Assembly: GCF_000524195.1 (NCBI RefSeq) | Contig: NW_020170439.1 | Coordinates: 450,671 to 493,105, forward strand | DNA length: 42,435 bases | Origin: Echinococcus granulosus | Lineage: Eukaryota; Platyhelminthes; Cestoda; Cyclophyllidea; Taeniidae | Direction: 5' to 3' | Shown here: one piece after another, positions 31,086-42,435 of the stretch | How positions within the stretch are numbered: the stretch's first letter is position 1 | How the letters are laid out: each line of letters opens with the position of its first letter | Made by a program: the position numbers and the translations under genes | Notes under the pieces: generated by a model | What the model was told of the DNA's origin: nothing | Database searches by the model: none | The model's input: only the letters and a program-made list of their open reading frames with translations

Positions 31086-34000
31086 GATTAAGATGTCGCC
31101 TTAGTTATAAATGTTTGGCGATTCATAATTACTACTTTATGATGTGTAACACCGCGCAATGCCTTTCTTCAGAAGATGACATTATCAAAAGATTTAGCTG
31201 GAATTAATGTGGTTTTTGTTAAGAAAAATTCCGTTTAGCTATTTTTTTCTCCTGTGTTACTGTTGAAACCTCTCATCTCCTACGAAATTCGCAACTTAAT
31301 AGGCAAAATGAACAAGTTATGCCTGTTTGCTAAATATTAATGCAAGCGAATATACTACTTAAAATGCAATGTCTGCATTTCAGTAGGTCATTCTGTTTAG
31401 ATTCCGCATTGTCAGGAATGTAGTTGGTGAAACAGGCTGTGGGTGGAATTTCAGGACAAATTCCAGAGGTACTTTTGAAGTTGGTTTGTTCAAAAACGTG
31501 CTCCCTTTCAATAGTTTTAGTAAAGGCCTTTTATCAACCTGTAAGATTTGGAATTAGGTCGATTTAGTTGACGGTGTCTTATTTAAACACAGTGAAATCA
31601 AACATCATGTCCAGATGATATTAGTAATAATAATGATATCGCTTTCCTTTTCATTACCCTCTTATCTGTATGAGCTTCTTCACATATTTTTTTAGCTTTC
31701 TGAGGCATTAAAGACTGCATTTCCTTGTAAATCGAATGCCTTGATGATGAAGGAATGGAGGGACAGAGAAGAGAGCCCCTCTACGATAGGAAATGTAAAG
31801 CATTGAGCAAGCCAAAGAGAGAAACGAATGTTATAGAGATATTATGGTAGTAATGTAAGACTTGGAACTGTGTAAATAAAAGATCAGAGGCAAAAAGCAC
31901 CAAAATGCAGACCATAAAATAGACCATAAATAAGCCTTATGAAAATGATGATACATCCCTTATCACAAACAGTAATCATTAATAAATATCAATTTACACT
32001 CCCATATTACTCCCAATTTTGCCAGTTATACGTATTTTACTTCTACAAAAGCGACATTACTAGGCACCACATTGTCAAGTGGCTGGATTTTCTCTCACTG
32101 GTAATGCACCACCACAGCCAGAGAAATGCAACGAATGACTCCGATAACGAGGAGAAATGATTTACAAATACTACACACACGAGGTGGTCAGACGCAAACT
32201 CATTGACACCAATACCGATCCCAAAGCAAAAAGCAGGAGGAAAATCTAACGGCGTAGGAGGTGCATTTGACCATCAACACTGATATGGGCGTTCCTACCA
32301 TTTGTGCAGTTGCTAGTACCTGCATAGGAATCGTGGATCCTCCACCTTCTCATCTATCTCAGCCTCATCTTTCGCTTTTTCAGACCTTAATTCTTTTTCC
32401 ATATATCAAAATTGCGATAGTAGGAACGGTTTTGGCATCGCTAAAGTAAGTACACATAGCTTGAGGAGGCGATTCCAACCTCTGATTTATCCGCTGTAGT
32501 CACTGCCATCGCTTTTACTTCACCCATGAATGACCTCATTTGTCCTCCTTGCAAGAGCTCGGCATGAGGAATACACAACTTCAGTGGTAAATCTCCACAG
32601 CGGCGATCTATTTTTCAAATAGGCATGATAGCACTGGAACATGTGGTGACTACTGCTGTCAGCAAATTGTCCACCCAATTGAGGCTACAGCTATAATCGA
32701 CCTCTACAACACAAGGAACTGCGTAGATGCATAAGCTGGCAAACAGGTGTGGCGTGCATGTAAGAGACTGAGGCCAGGGTAGTAGCAACTGCAACAGGCT
32801 AAGTACGTGGCCAATTCCGTGAATCTAAGCCCACCTGCTTATGGTATCTGATTCACCTTGGACTAAGTGTGTTCAACAGTACACTTCAATCACGTCTTCA
32901 TTTGATATGCAAAAATGTAGTGGAATTATACGAGAGCATGCATCGGCACGTCACTTAACCCACTTTTGAATGCTCGAAGACCACCTCAAGTAGACTCAAT
33001 TAAACTTAAGTGAATCACATTGACAAAGAAGGGCATGAACCTAGAGTAGTCATGGAGATTTGTCTATTAAAATCAAATGAGTGGAGTTGAGAAGAGGTGA
33101 GGAGACTACTCACAAATAGTAGGTTTTGGAAGATGTCACCTGGTTTTATTATCTTCACATTTTCCTTCTACACCTACTGCTCATCACACTTTTAATGCTT
33201 AAAAGGGATATTCATAATTAAGCTGTATAATAAATGCTTACCCGAAAGAAAATTAACGGAATATTTGCGCTGCCCATCTCCCGGGTACTCCCTTTTCCCC
33301 ACTCCTTAGATTCAGCTGCATTCAGATCCACTGTACGGAAGAAGATGTGGTGTTGCAATAAGTTAAAGGGATTAGTTGCGTAATGATCTTGCTGACAGAA
33401 TTTACAAGTTTAAGCAGTCATTTTAGAATTCGTCGTTCCAGTAGGACCGCATCATGTGAAGATTGCACTGATCTACGTCAACAGATACTAGCAAGTAGAC
33501 TGAAAGCAAACATTGTGTCCACCCGAAACTGGTAATCGTGCTTCCTGTTATGTCTCCCCTCCAAATCTCACTTATACTTATACACTCTTTTGCACGCTTC
33601 CAGCTTCTTTAAGAGTCGAATGAAACTATTCTTCGTAAATCAAATGCCTCTCGCTAAATACTATATGCGTCCCTCTCAGATATTTCTTTTGCAGTCAGTT
33701 GTTGGTAAGATGACTTCGGCTTATCCGTGCGAGTGGGTAAAGCGGCATGACTGCGAATATTGCCAAACCTAAACGGCGACTCCTCTCAAAGTTAATTAAA
33801 TCTGACCAGTCGTTCTCCCTGCCAGCATCGAGTCGGACAATCCACCTTGATTAGTGGTAAACAACAATAGAATACAAGAGCATTATAAAGTCCCATTTCA
33901 AAGGAAGATATAGCGTAAAAGTATCCAAACACGGAGCAGTTTCTGCTCGTTTTTAAGGAAAACCTGTAAATGGAATCATGGTGAAACCTTAAAAATGTGG

Positions 34001-34098
34001 TCCTCTATAGCGTTAAAACATTTCCAGACGTTAATTTATTCGTAACAAAAGAACATTAAAAGAGAAATCTTCTCAAATTGAGCTATCATGAAATATTT

Positions 34099-34100
<2 letters not shown>
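31086..34100. other. gene-poor, nothing recognised
   Basis: Short open frames (31939-32160, 32261-32449, 33590-33772) have no splice or family support. No repeat or RNA gene stands out. Confidence 0.4.

Positions 34101-34137
<37 letters not shown>
34101..34137. repeat. (AT)18 microsatellite
   Basis: Thirty-seven bases of perfect alternating AT, preceded by TTTTG. Confidence 0.97.
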
Positions 34138-34138
<1 letters not shown>

Positions 34139-36149
34139 CATTGGTTTTTCGACTGGAATATTTCATGCATTTTACACAAAATAAACGTCCAAATCTGTTT
34201 ATGAGCCTACGCTTAAAAAGTACGTGGCGATAGCAAGGAACTAATGGTGATTAAAACATCTGTTAGTAATGAATGGGGAAGATGCAAATTCTGGTGTGGC
34301 TCACAGGCGATTTATAGCAGGAACAGCTGCCTCTAAGGGCAGTCAAGCAGTAAATCAGCGAGGACATGTGACAAGTGATCCACTTGTTCAGCGGTCTCAT
34401 AACAGGTCGCGTGGATCCACTTGACCACCGACGCATTTGTGGCAAACCGCTCACCTGTTTTTCCCAGTTGGGGTATTCCGCTTCACTTGTGCTATGCAGC
34501 GATGGAATATTATTATGAGAACGTCAAGGTGGGTGTAGGCCTATTACTAATTAGTTGAGTAAAGATTTATTAATGGATCCACTAATATGCATAAAGGCAG
34601 ACTGACTACACTCAAAAGTCAAATGGATACCTTTTCTAGAATAGTTATGACTGAAATTTATGAAGTAATTGACTGAGACGGATGGTGGTAATAACGGAAT
34701 AACTAGATAAATTTTATTTATGTTGACTTCCTGTGCAGGCGCGTTTACGGGGATCTAAAGGATTACCACGTGCTTACCAAGAGTTAGGCTTTACCCCCCC
34801 TTTCACTATCCCCTCGTGTCTCGCCAATTTTCGCAATTCATTGACCTGCTTGGCCTAATAACGACACTGTAACTGACCAGATGTCATATATTGCATGGGT
34901 TTTGTTCTGACTTAGCTACCTAGACCCATTCACCTTTTCTTTCCATGCAAGTACATTCGAGAATAGAGGTGAGATTCTGAATGGTAGGGGTATATTGATA
35001 AGCTAATACTGAGGAGGCGGGGCAGAAGTGGAGTGTGGGGACTCCGGTAACCAGCAATTGGCTTGGTGATGCCACCCCTGTGAATTGCTTGTAATCGTAC
35101 TTTAGCGTCAGGATGTTCATGGTAGTTATTCTGGCTATTTATCCTCTCTAACTCGACATCTGAGAAATTCAGTACCTCCACCTTCTCCTTACGAAAACGG
35201 CTTTCCTTTTGCAGCGTAAATATTCATTAGTTTCACTCCGTCAAAGTATAGTCGTGCTAGTGGACCTAAAACAGTAGTTTGTCTAATCTATCCTTCTAGT
35301 GCCCGAAAAATTGTTTTTTTTTTCTATTAGAGGGAGTTAAATGTGACAAATATATGAAATGGTAAGTTGTCTCTCTTCCAAACACAAAGAGCAGGGCTGT
35401 AAAATCTTACCCGAAATCCGAGCTCTTCATGGGTCCTTTGCTATCAGTTTTCGTGCCCAAGGTAGAGAGGGCATAAATTATGTTAAACGCTACGTATGCG
35501 AACGCAAAGCAAACATTAAGAGCAGTGTTAGTGAATCAATTATTTTCTTAACTCAGCCGCTTATTCCTGTTCGAGACCTGTATTCTTCAGTTCGTCTCTT
35601 CGACTTGGATAAGCTGACATGGTTGACGCTCAAACGCTTTGCAGGTTTGCCAACAAGCGCTTTTGGAGGCGACTTTGATTTTCCTTCGTTACGTTCTGCT
35701 TTGAGTGGCCAAGTAAGGTCACTTCTGTATACCTTCGGGTCAGCGGGACAAAGTCGGTCCTCAGACTCAAATTGACCAAATAAGAAGCTGACACTGGCGG
35801 GCGTGTAATCATTCACATCGCATCATTTCAGTATTTCCGAAAACTGTAGACAGGTTAACTTCATCAGTAAGAAAAAATAAATAAAACAATCTTCATATTG
35901 TCCTGCCGAAACCGTGATTATTTCAGGAAAGTTATTTGAAAGGATGAATTCTGTATGTAAGTATGACTTTCATTCCTTGATTCATTGAATCCTACCCCCT
36001 TTAGTACCTAAAAATCGGTACCACTTTTATTTTTTGTACCAGCATTGAAATCAAATAATATTACACAGCTTCACCACTGCTATATTTCACACCTTACTTG
36101 AACAATGTGAAGATCTTTGATGCATGTATTGAAGTTCCAATTGAGCAAA
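34138..36149. other. gene-poor; two unassigned open frames
   Basis: A plus-strand frame at 35359-35775 (138 codons) is the longest here; its ATG overlaps a perfect donor-like site (ATG-GTAAGT) and the translation resembles nothing I know. A minus-strand frame below 35215 contains VEVLNFSDVELERINSQNNY, which reads like an exon or decayed element protein, but it has no start or defined splice sites. Neither is called as a gene. Confidence 0.25.
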
Positions 36150-36276
36150 GGCAAAGAAAGGGAAGGAAGGAAAAAAGGGTGAGTAGCATTAAAATGACTC
36201 TTGGACTTAACAAATATAGGTGATGCGAGTTCAATGTAAGCGCAATCATGACTCTACTTCTTTTCCTTTCTTTGCC
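36150..36276. repeat. short inverted repeat, 12 bp perfect arms
   Basis: GGCAAAGAAAGG at 36150-36161 and its reverse complement CCTTTCTTTGCC at 36265-36276 bound about 100 bp. Purine/pyrimidine bias extends beyond the arms. Could be a decayed miniature element or chance in biased sequence. Confidence 0.5.
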
Positions 36277-39200
36277 TTCCCCTCCAGGGCTCAACCTATG
36301 CCACTACCGCTACCACTACCTATGCAGCTCGCATGATTCGTCATTTTTACCCCCCCCGGGCGATCAAATTTAGCAATATAACTGCCACCTACCACCAAAC
36401 CTGTTTCAGAGGTGGAGAAAGCAATTTCATTAGTTACCTCAATTCAAATCGGAATTAATTAGTCTCAACTTGACTAGGCATGGAGAAAATAACGGCAGAT
36501 TTCGTTTTTGCACCCTATAATTTGATTAGCGGCACCCTACGGAATCATATTGTCCAAATCAATGTTGGCTCTGTAGTCGAATGGTCCTAGTCAGTTGCAC
36601 ACTCTTCGTCATGTTAACCGAACGCAACTTCGCAACGACGGAATAGGAGATGAAGGGAGTCCGGTATGTTCAGGAGGGCGAAAGTATCGGCCACCAAGGC
36701 CTGACACATATATGTTTTCATAACTATAAAAGTGTATGGTTGAAATCTTCAGCTCTAAAGTGTCATTAAGGCCATTAGTAGCATTAGCTCCTTTGTCAAA
36801 ATTTGCCTCCAACGCACAAACGCGTTGGGAAATCATCAATCTCGGAAGGAATGTTCACTGATGTTGTTAAACAAACAGGAAACTTTCCTACGAAAAGCCA
36901 ATATTCTAGTCAACCGTAAATTTATATGGGGGTTTGGAGACACTGATGCCAACTGCGAAGCCTTCACTTGCGCAATGATAAATGGTTAACACCCCTTTTG
37001 AATTGTGGTAACGTGGGCTGTATTGTAGGGGCCGAGGGGAGTTATGGGTAGAGGACATAGGAGACAAGTGGAAGGGGGGAGAAGGAGGGGAGAGGTGAAG
37101 ACGACCCATTTATCTTCCCATATCCACATACTTGTGCCACCCAATGACATCAAGTAGTCATCCTCAAGTTATCAATAGTCAAATGCTCTCCCCTGTAGCC
37201 CTTGTCTCAAAAAACATGTTTTACTAGATGATGCAAACAAAATTTTCTCTCTTTTGATTAAATGGGTCGGCATTGGTAGTTGCTCTTAGCCAGAAGCCCA
37301 TGTAACTGTCGATTTTCACATCACATAGAAAAAGTAAGGCCAAATGCTATGATGGTTTGTCCCTAAACGAATCGTTTGCAGAGGTTCAAGGCTTTAATTA
37401 ATCTACTGGTGGAAATTGACACAGCAAAGAGGCGACTTCATTTCCAAGGCCGATTTGACTAGTCCCACAGCTGTTTGGACTACGTTTAAACGTCAGGGGA
37501 GGATGCGACATTCCTGTACTTGTTTTTTATATTTATGGGGTGGGTGTGTCACCATTCATCATTCGTTTCCTCATCAGTCCGTTTGGCATACCCTATTCCG
37601 TTTGCTTAGCACAACTGAGGCCTCGGAAAGATGCACAGCCAAGTAGGGGAAGAGCAGCTTTTGCTAATCAGAGTGCAGGATGAGAATGCAGCCCAGCAAC
37701 TAGCACTCAACCTCATTCTCCCTGATAAGACCTCACACCAAAACCCTCTAGTGGAATGAACTCGCAAACACTTACTCAAGTTGTAAAGGGATGACGCGCC
37801 GTGTTGACTGCAAGTCAACACAATAGGGTCCAAGATGTCATCACCGTTGAAATTCTTTTCAAATTGGTTTAGGTGTAATGAATAGTAACACATTATATTC
37901 CACTATGTAGAGGTGGTTCAGACCCCGAATGGAGTACAATAGGAATGCTGATGAAAATATACTTAAGATATATCCCACCTATATAAACAACCAATGTGAG
38001 CAAACTATTTTCCCATTTTTTTAATACTCTGAGATAGGACGGTATGCGTAAGGCATTTGTTTGTCATTTGCAGGTGAACAATGTTTTGCACGAGATGACG
38101 GTATGGGACGGAAATTCGAAACAGAACAAATGATCTCTTATTGGATGGATCTTGACTGTTTGAAATTCCCAAGTGGGTAGATCTATTCTGACTAACTGAA
38201 CGGAACAGTTAATTGTCACTATCTGTGGAGCACCACTAGCTAGCAAAGTAACATCTGTGTCATCACAACTTTACCCTGTGAGGCATAACGACCGTTTTTT
38301 TGCTTAGTAAATTTAAGATTTGCATCACATCTTTGAGTTCTTATACTACGGAGAGATTGGAATCTACATCTTGGGACCACGGCTTTGTACTTCATAAGTT
38401 TACTACTAGAAGGTGAGTATTTGGCTGGGTAGAACATACCTTATTAGGTTTGACATGATACATGGAATTGGCAACATAAATACCTTCGCCTTAATTTCGA
38501 ATATCGCATACGGTCTACTGAGCCACTGCGTTGGGTCACTGAAGGTGCAAAACGTGGAAAATTTTGGGGGGGGAAGAGGAGGATGAAGATGAGGAGAATG
38601 ATTAGTCGATACCGGATCAAAGCGAAACAGGTGCCACGGGCTCAAAGCACATCGTGTGTGACCTTGGCAACATACGCACTCGGAATTGGAAGGTCGACCA
38701 CGACAGGTTGGTGGACATTTTGATAGCCAATTTAGCAACTTTGGTTATCTAAAGTATCACTGTGCATTTTTTGGTAGAATATGGAAATACAAATGGCAGT
38801 TGTGGTTTTCGTTGTGTGAATGAATTTAACTGGTTGACAAGACTGTAAAACAATCAACCATGATATGGTTAGATGAAAAATACTAACATAGTTATGAATA
38901 TGGAAATCATTTGTTTTTTCGGTCATTCTTCATTCGGGAACGTTTATACTCCTCTAATAATAGCATAACTTTCTTGATCACTCTCTGTGTAGTTTTTAAA
39001 AAGCATTTTTAATTTAAGAAAATATATTTCCTTTAATCATTTGTTAAGAGTTTCCACTAGTGGCATCATGATACCTGTTAGTCTGGCAATGCTTGCTGAA
39101 AGTGTATCGTTAATGTAAATGTGGTAACACTTCGACAATGCAGCGGAACCCTTCGCTGCAGAGGGCTCTACTAAGCATAACTAATAGTCAGACGAAATGT

Positions 39201-42200
39201 TTGCGACAGTAATCAAAGCAGTTTCTTTGTTTATGTTAATAGCTGGAAGATGTCCTCATGAAAACATGCTGTTGACCATGGCTGCAACGAAGAAGAAGTT
39301 GTTGAAAATGATGAGAAAGTAAAATGGGACATTTACTCGTTCTTACGTCGCAATAGCATTAGTCGGAGAGAGGTTTTCACTCCTGAAGTTCTAAACTGAT
39401 ACTGTATAAACAGAATGCCCACCAAACGGATGGGCGTTGCAGTTCCCATCAAGAACTACAAGGGGGCGTGACAAGCCAAACCATTATTTAAGAAAGGGCA
39501 AGGCGTCTTCGTTATGTGTCCGAACTCAAGTATTTGTGTATAACGTTGGCAAAGAATCCTACTACACGGACTACTCTTGTTTACAGCATGTAGATCGGTC
39601 TGCCAAATGTTGAGACCCTTGTAGTTCACAGGCGAAGCAACTTGGGGATGTTACCCACACAGCCGAATAATTGTTGCCTTTGAGCATTGAAGTGCCCAGA
39701 GACTGTAAAAATTCCAAAATTCAGTTGACTGCTTTCACCGCTTCTTGGTGATTTAGGCATTGAAATGAGCGCAGCAGAATGTTACTACTCACCTAAAGCA
39801 TTGATTACCGACATGCAACATTGCGGTGCCTACGGCATTGGCAGCATTTGGTGAGGAACGAAATACGCTCCTCTTGTTAAATAGAATAGAATGGAATGCA
39901 TTCGGCTTTAATGACCTTAAGTTGGCGAATCCTACTGCTATGTATTTTCGTCATGGTACTCAGGACTAATTGAAGTGGCATTATGAGAACATGTCAATCA
40001 CAGAGGACAGGAAACTTGTGTGTTATGTACCCCTTGTAAGTACAGGCGAAAAATCACATTGATGATCAGCATGAGGGTGGGAGGGAAAGTGATCAATTGT
40101 AAGGGATTAAGGCAACTCGTAGGCATTTATTGAGATGGAGAGTCTTGCAGGAGCAGTAGAATATTGGCAGGCGATGTTTTAGAACAGAATACAATACCAT
40201 CGACCAATATTGCTTCGGCTCCTGCAGCAGCCAGTCCATCCTAGTCCAATCTCCTCTGATTCAATTAGCCACACTTTCAACTGGCATAACTTGCAATTTT
40301 ACGCATTTTAAAGACACGACTTACTTTCTGTGACTTTTGGAATTGCAGTTATTTCTTTTAAATGCCTTTTTAACAAAAGTTAGAAGCAATGTCGTGTTTA
40401 ACTCGTGATTAGTACCCGGGAGAAGGCAATGAAATGTCTTATTTTGAGCAAAATATCGAAGACACTGGCCTTTATGCTAAGAGGTTACGACTCTTCGGTT
40501 GATTAGATGGAGTGCTAAAAAATCCTAAGGATGATTCCTTTTGCAAATCGTGGGTTCGCTATTAATCTTCCGCCGTTGCACTAAAATTTGTAAAGCACTA
40601 TTCCAGGGCAAATTTTGTTTGATCATGTATTAGTGATGAAGCCCATGGCATTTTGCTGCAACAGCTACCTTTCTCTTTGCAACACAGTCAATCACTCGGT
40701 TTCTGATTTGCTATTACCGTGGTTTTGACTTTAACTTCTTCGGCAGATATATTGGTTTCGATTATTCTAATGCAGATCACCTTTCCAACAGGTAAAGTTT
40801 ATCAATTTAATTAAGCCAGGCTCACACTCGTCCACTCCTACCTTAATGCGACATAGATACCTAGTGCTCATGTGAATGGTCCGACTTTACTCTCGTCCTC
40901 CTTTACCATGAAAAATTGTATTCTCTCCATTGATTATCGTCCTAGCCATTCAAAATATGCCACCGATTCCGACGGCTTTAACTTTAAGACCATTTACATG
41001 TCCGTAAAATTGCCGTTTATTTGATTTACCATTACACTTCTCCTCAATGCTCCAATTATTTGATTTAGACTTATGCATTTAACTTAATACCAAATGGCAT
41101 GCAATCAAGTACTTATCCTATTTTACTCAACCCAATTCAGTAGCTCAAGTCATTTTGATCACCATGTAAGACAAAATGTGGACCTTGATGTACCTAAAGA
41201 TCTACCACCTTACATTTCAGCTGAATGCAATCACCACAATGGCGTTTTGTAATTTGATTTGTTTGCGCCCACGCAACTAGCCTAGTGAGGTTCGCCACTA
41301 CAGATCTTAAAATCGGTCAACTTTGCCAGTTCAGCTCAATTTATATCACTTCACGCATTTTATACAGCAGATATTCAGTTTAAAATAGTCCTACGATATA
41401 GAAACTAAACACTCAGAAAAGTGAATTCGAAGTGACACAAATGCTCGTGCACCTACTTTTACTGCGAACTCTCAAAATAGCTGCTGAGTCAGTCACACAT
41501 AGACACATGTACTGAACATAGATGTTTCCTAATAGAGTATTTGTTACACTGTTTATTATTGAAAACGGTGATAGCAAGCGCAAACGGCTTCCATCAAACA
41601 CAAGAAAACTCAAGTAGTTCTTTTGCGTGCGTCTGGACAACTCCAGATGACTGTGAGGTGCCCTTTTCCATGCATGCATAAGACGAATTTTCATGGCCAA
41701 AACATGTTCCATTAGAACTTTGTCATTTCGCAGTTTGTAAAATGCAAATTGTGTGAAGAACAAAGGACACACTTACCAAGTTGAGTGCTTTCCAAAAACG
41801 ACTCTTCCTCACCAGTATTGGTAAAGTTGAAACATGACTCATTAGTGAACAAGTCTCTTCCTCTTAGAGCCTTATTCTGTCAAGTCATCAATAGCTAAGT
41901 CATCGCTTTTGAATTTGTTTTAGGAAACCTATCAATGCGCCATTCTTCTCCAAGGATCGCCTTGACGCATGTAACCGTGCTCAGGGTACCTGCATCAAAA
42001 AATGCATGCTACCTCTGGATTTGGGTGGCAATTCTAGCAGAGTGTATACCTGGTTCCTCCAAAGTATGCGCTCACTAAAAGGCAGTACTGGCGGATATTG
42101 TGCTTGATAATGTCAATTAATTGGGAAAGTTCTGCATTTGGGTCGTAATCTGTGGTTGTCACCATTGTCCTAGCAAGATAATACGAACATTACACACTTC

Positions 42201-42435
42201 GCTGCATAAATTCATCCAAGCAAACGTTTTTATTCGATCCTATGCGCATATTCCTAGTCTGGTAATACGAAACAAGCAAATCGCTATTTCCATGCGTGGA
42301 GACTACTTCATCCTCCCTCAAATGTATGCACAAGTTGAGTGAGCATTGCTTCCTTGTATGGAAGCCGCATCCACGTACCCGATGGGGATATTCAGTACTC
42401 CCACCATTCCTCAGCGATGTTACGGTCCCACAAAC
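36277..42435. other. gene-poor right end
   Basis: No family-recognisable coding sequence. A minus-strand frame at 38406-38738 has a cysteine-rich patch (KCPPTCRGRPSNSECVCCQG) without splice support. A minus-strand stretch at about 41770-41820 has a strong donor but no traceable gene. A 7 bp stem with an 8 nt loop sits at 39139-39160. Confidence 0.35.

Noticed and set aside
36541..36600. Possible tRNA-like segment
   Set aside because: No cloverleaf with acceptor pairing, anticodon stem and TTC loop could be drawn; no convincing tRNA was found anywhere in the window.
38406..38738. Cysteine-rich minus-strand frame
   Set aside because: The pattern is suggestive, but there is no signal peptide, splice support or known spacing of a cysteine domain.
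39139..39160. Perfect 7 bp stem-loop
   Set aside because: Isolated, without a T-run or conserved context; stems of this length are expected by chance in 42 kb.
41413..41830. Minus-strand 119-codon frame and a donor-like GTAAGT near 41777
   Set aside because: No start codon, upstream acceptor or family resemblance could be tied to it; stops lie close upstream.

Overview
This is nuclear DNA from a parasitic flatworm, most likely a tapeworm (cestode). The evidence is many very short introns (31-41 bp) beside ordinary ones, a moderate base composition, no bacterial operon structure, and receptor proteins of the invertebrate glutamate-gated chloride channel type. The species cannot be read from the sequence. 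Spliced gene models were built by hand from splice sites, reading phase and remembered family alignments; no search was run.

Left part (1-10 kb). A tandem repeat lies at 566-940. A complete six-exon plus-strand gene for a METTL2-type tRNA 3-methylcytidine methyltransferase follows at 1305-2405. Next come exon-like unassigned sequence, two diverged copies of a ~300 bp dispersed repeat, a small minus-strand gene with a hydrophobic N-terminal segment (4156-4609, first exon not found), and a minus-strand multi-exon coiled-coil gene (about 8349-9261, 5' end unresolved).

Centre (10-22.4 kb). One large plus-strand gene of 19 exons encodes a 738-residue orthologue of RMC1 (C18orf8/Mic1), the regulator of the MON1-CCZ1 Rab7 exchange factor. 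All 18 introns are GT-AG, phases agree throughout, and the exon sum is an exact multiple of three. Two introns contain decayed TGGA-type repeats.

Right part (25.5-31 kb). Two head-to-tail minus-strand genes encode anion-type Cys-loop receptor subunits related to GluCl. Both coding regions are uninterrupted, unlike the intron-rich neighbours, and both have CCAAT boxes close upstream. They retain the anion-channel PAR motif but differ from classical GluCls at ligand-binding and pore positions; the second has also lost key loop C residues. This pair is the most interesting system in the window.

The remainder (31-42.4 kb) contains no gene I can support, only simple repeats and unconvincing open frames.
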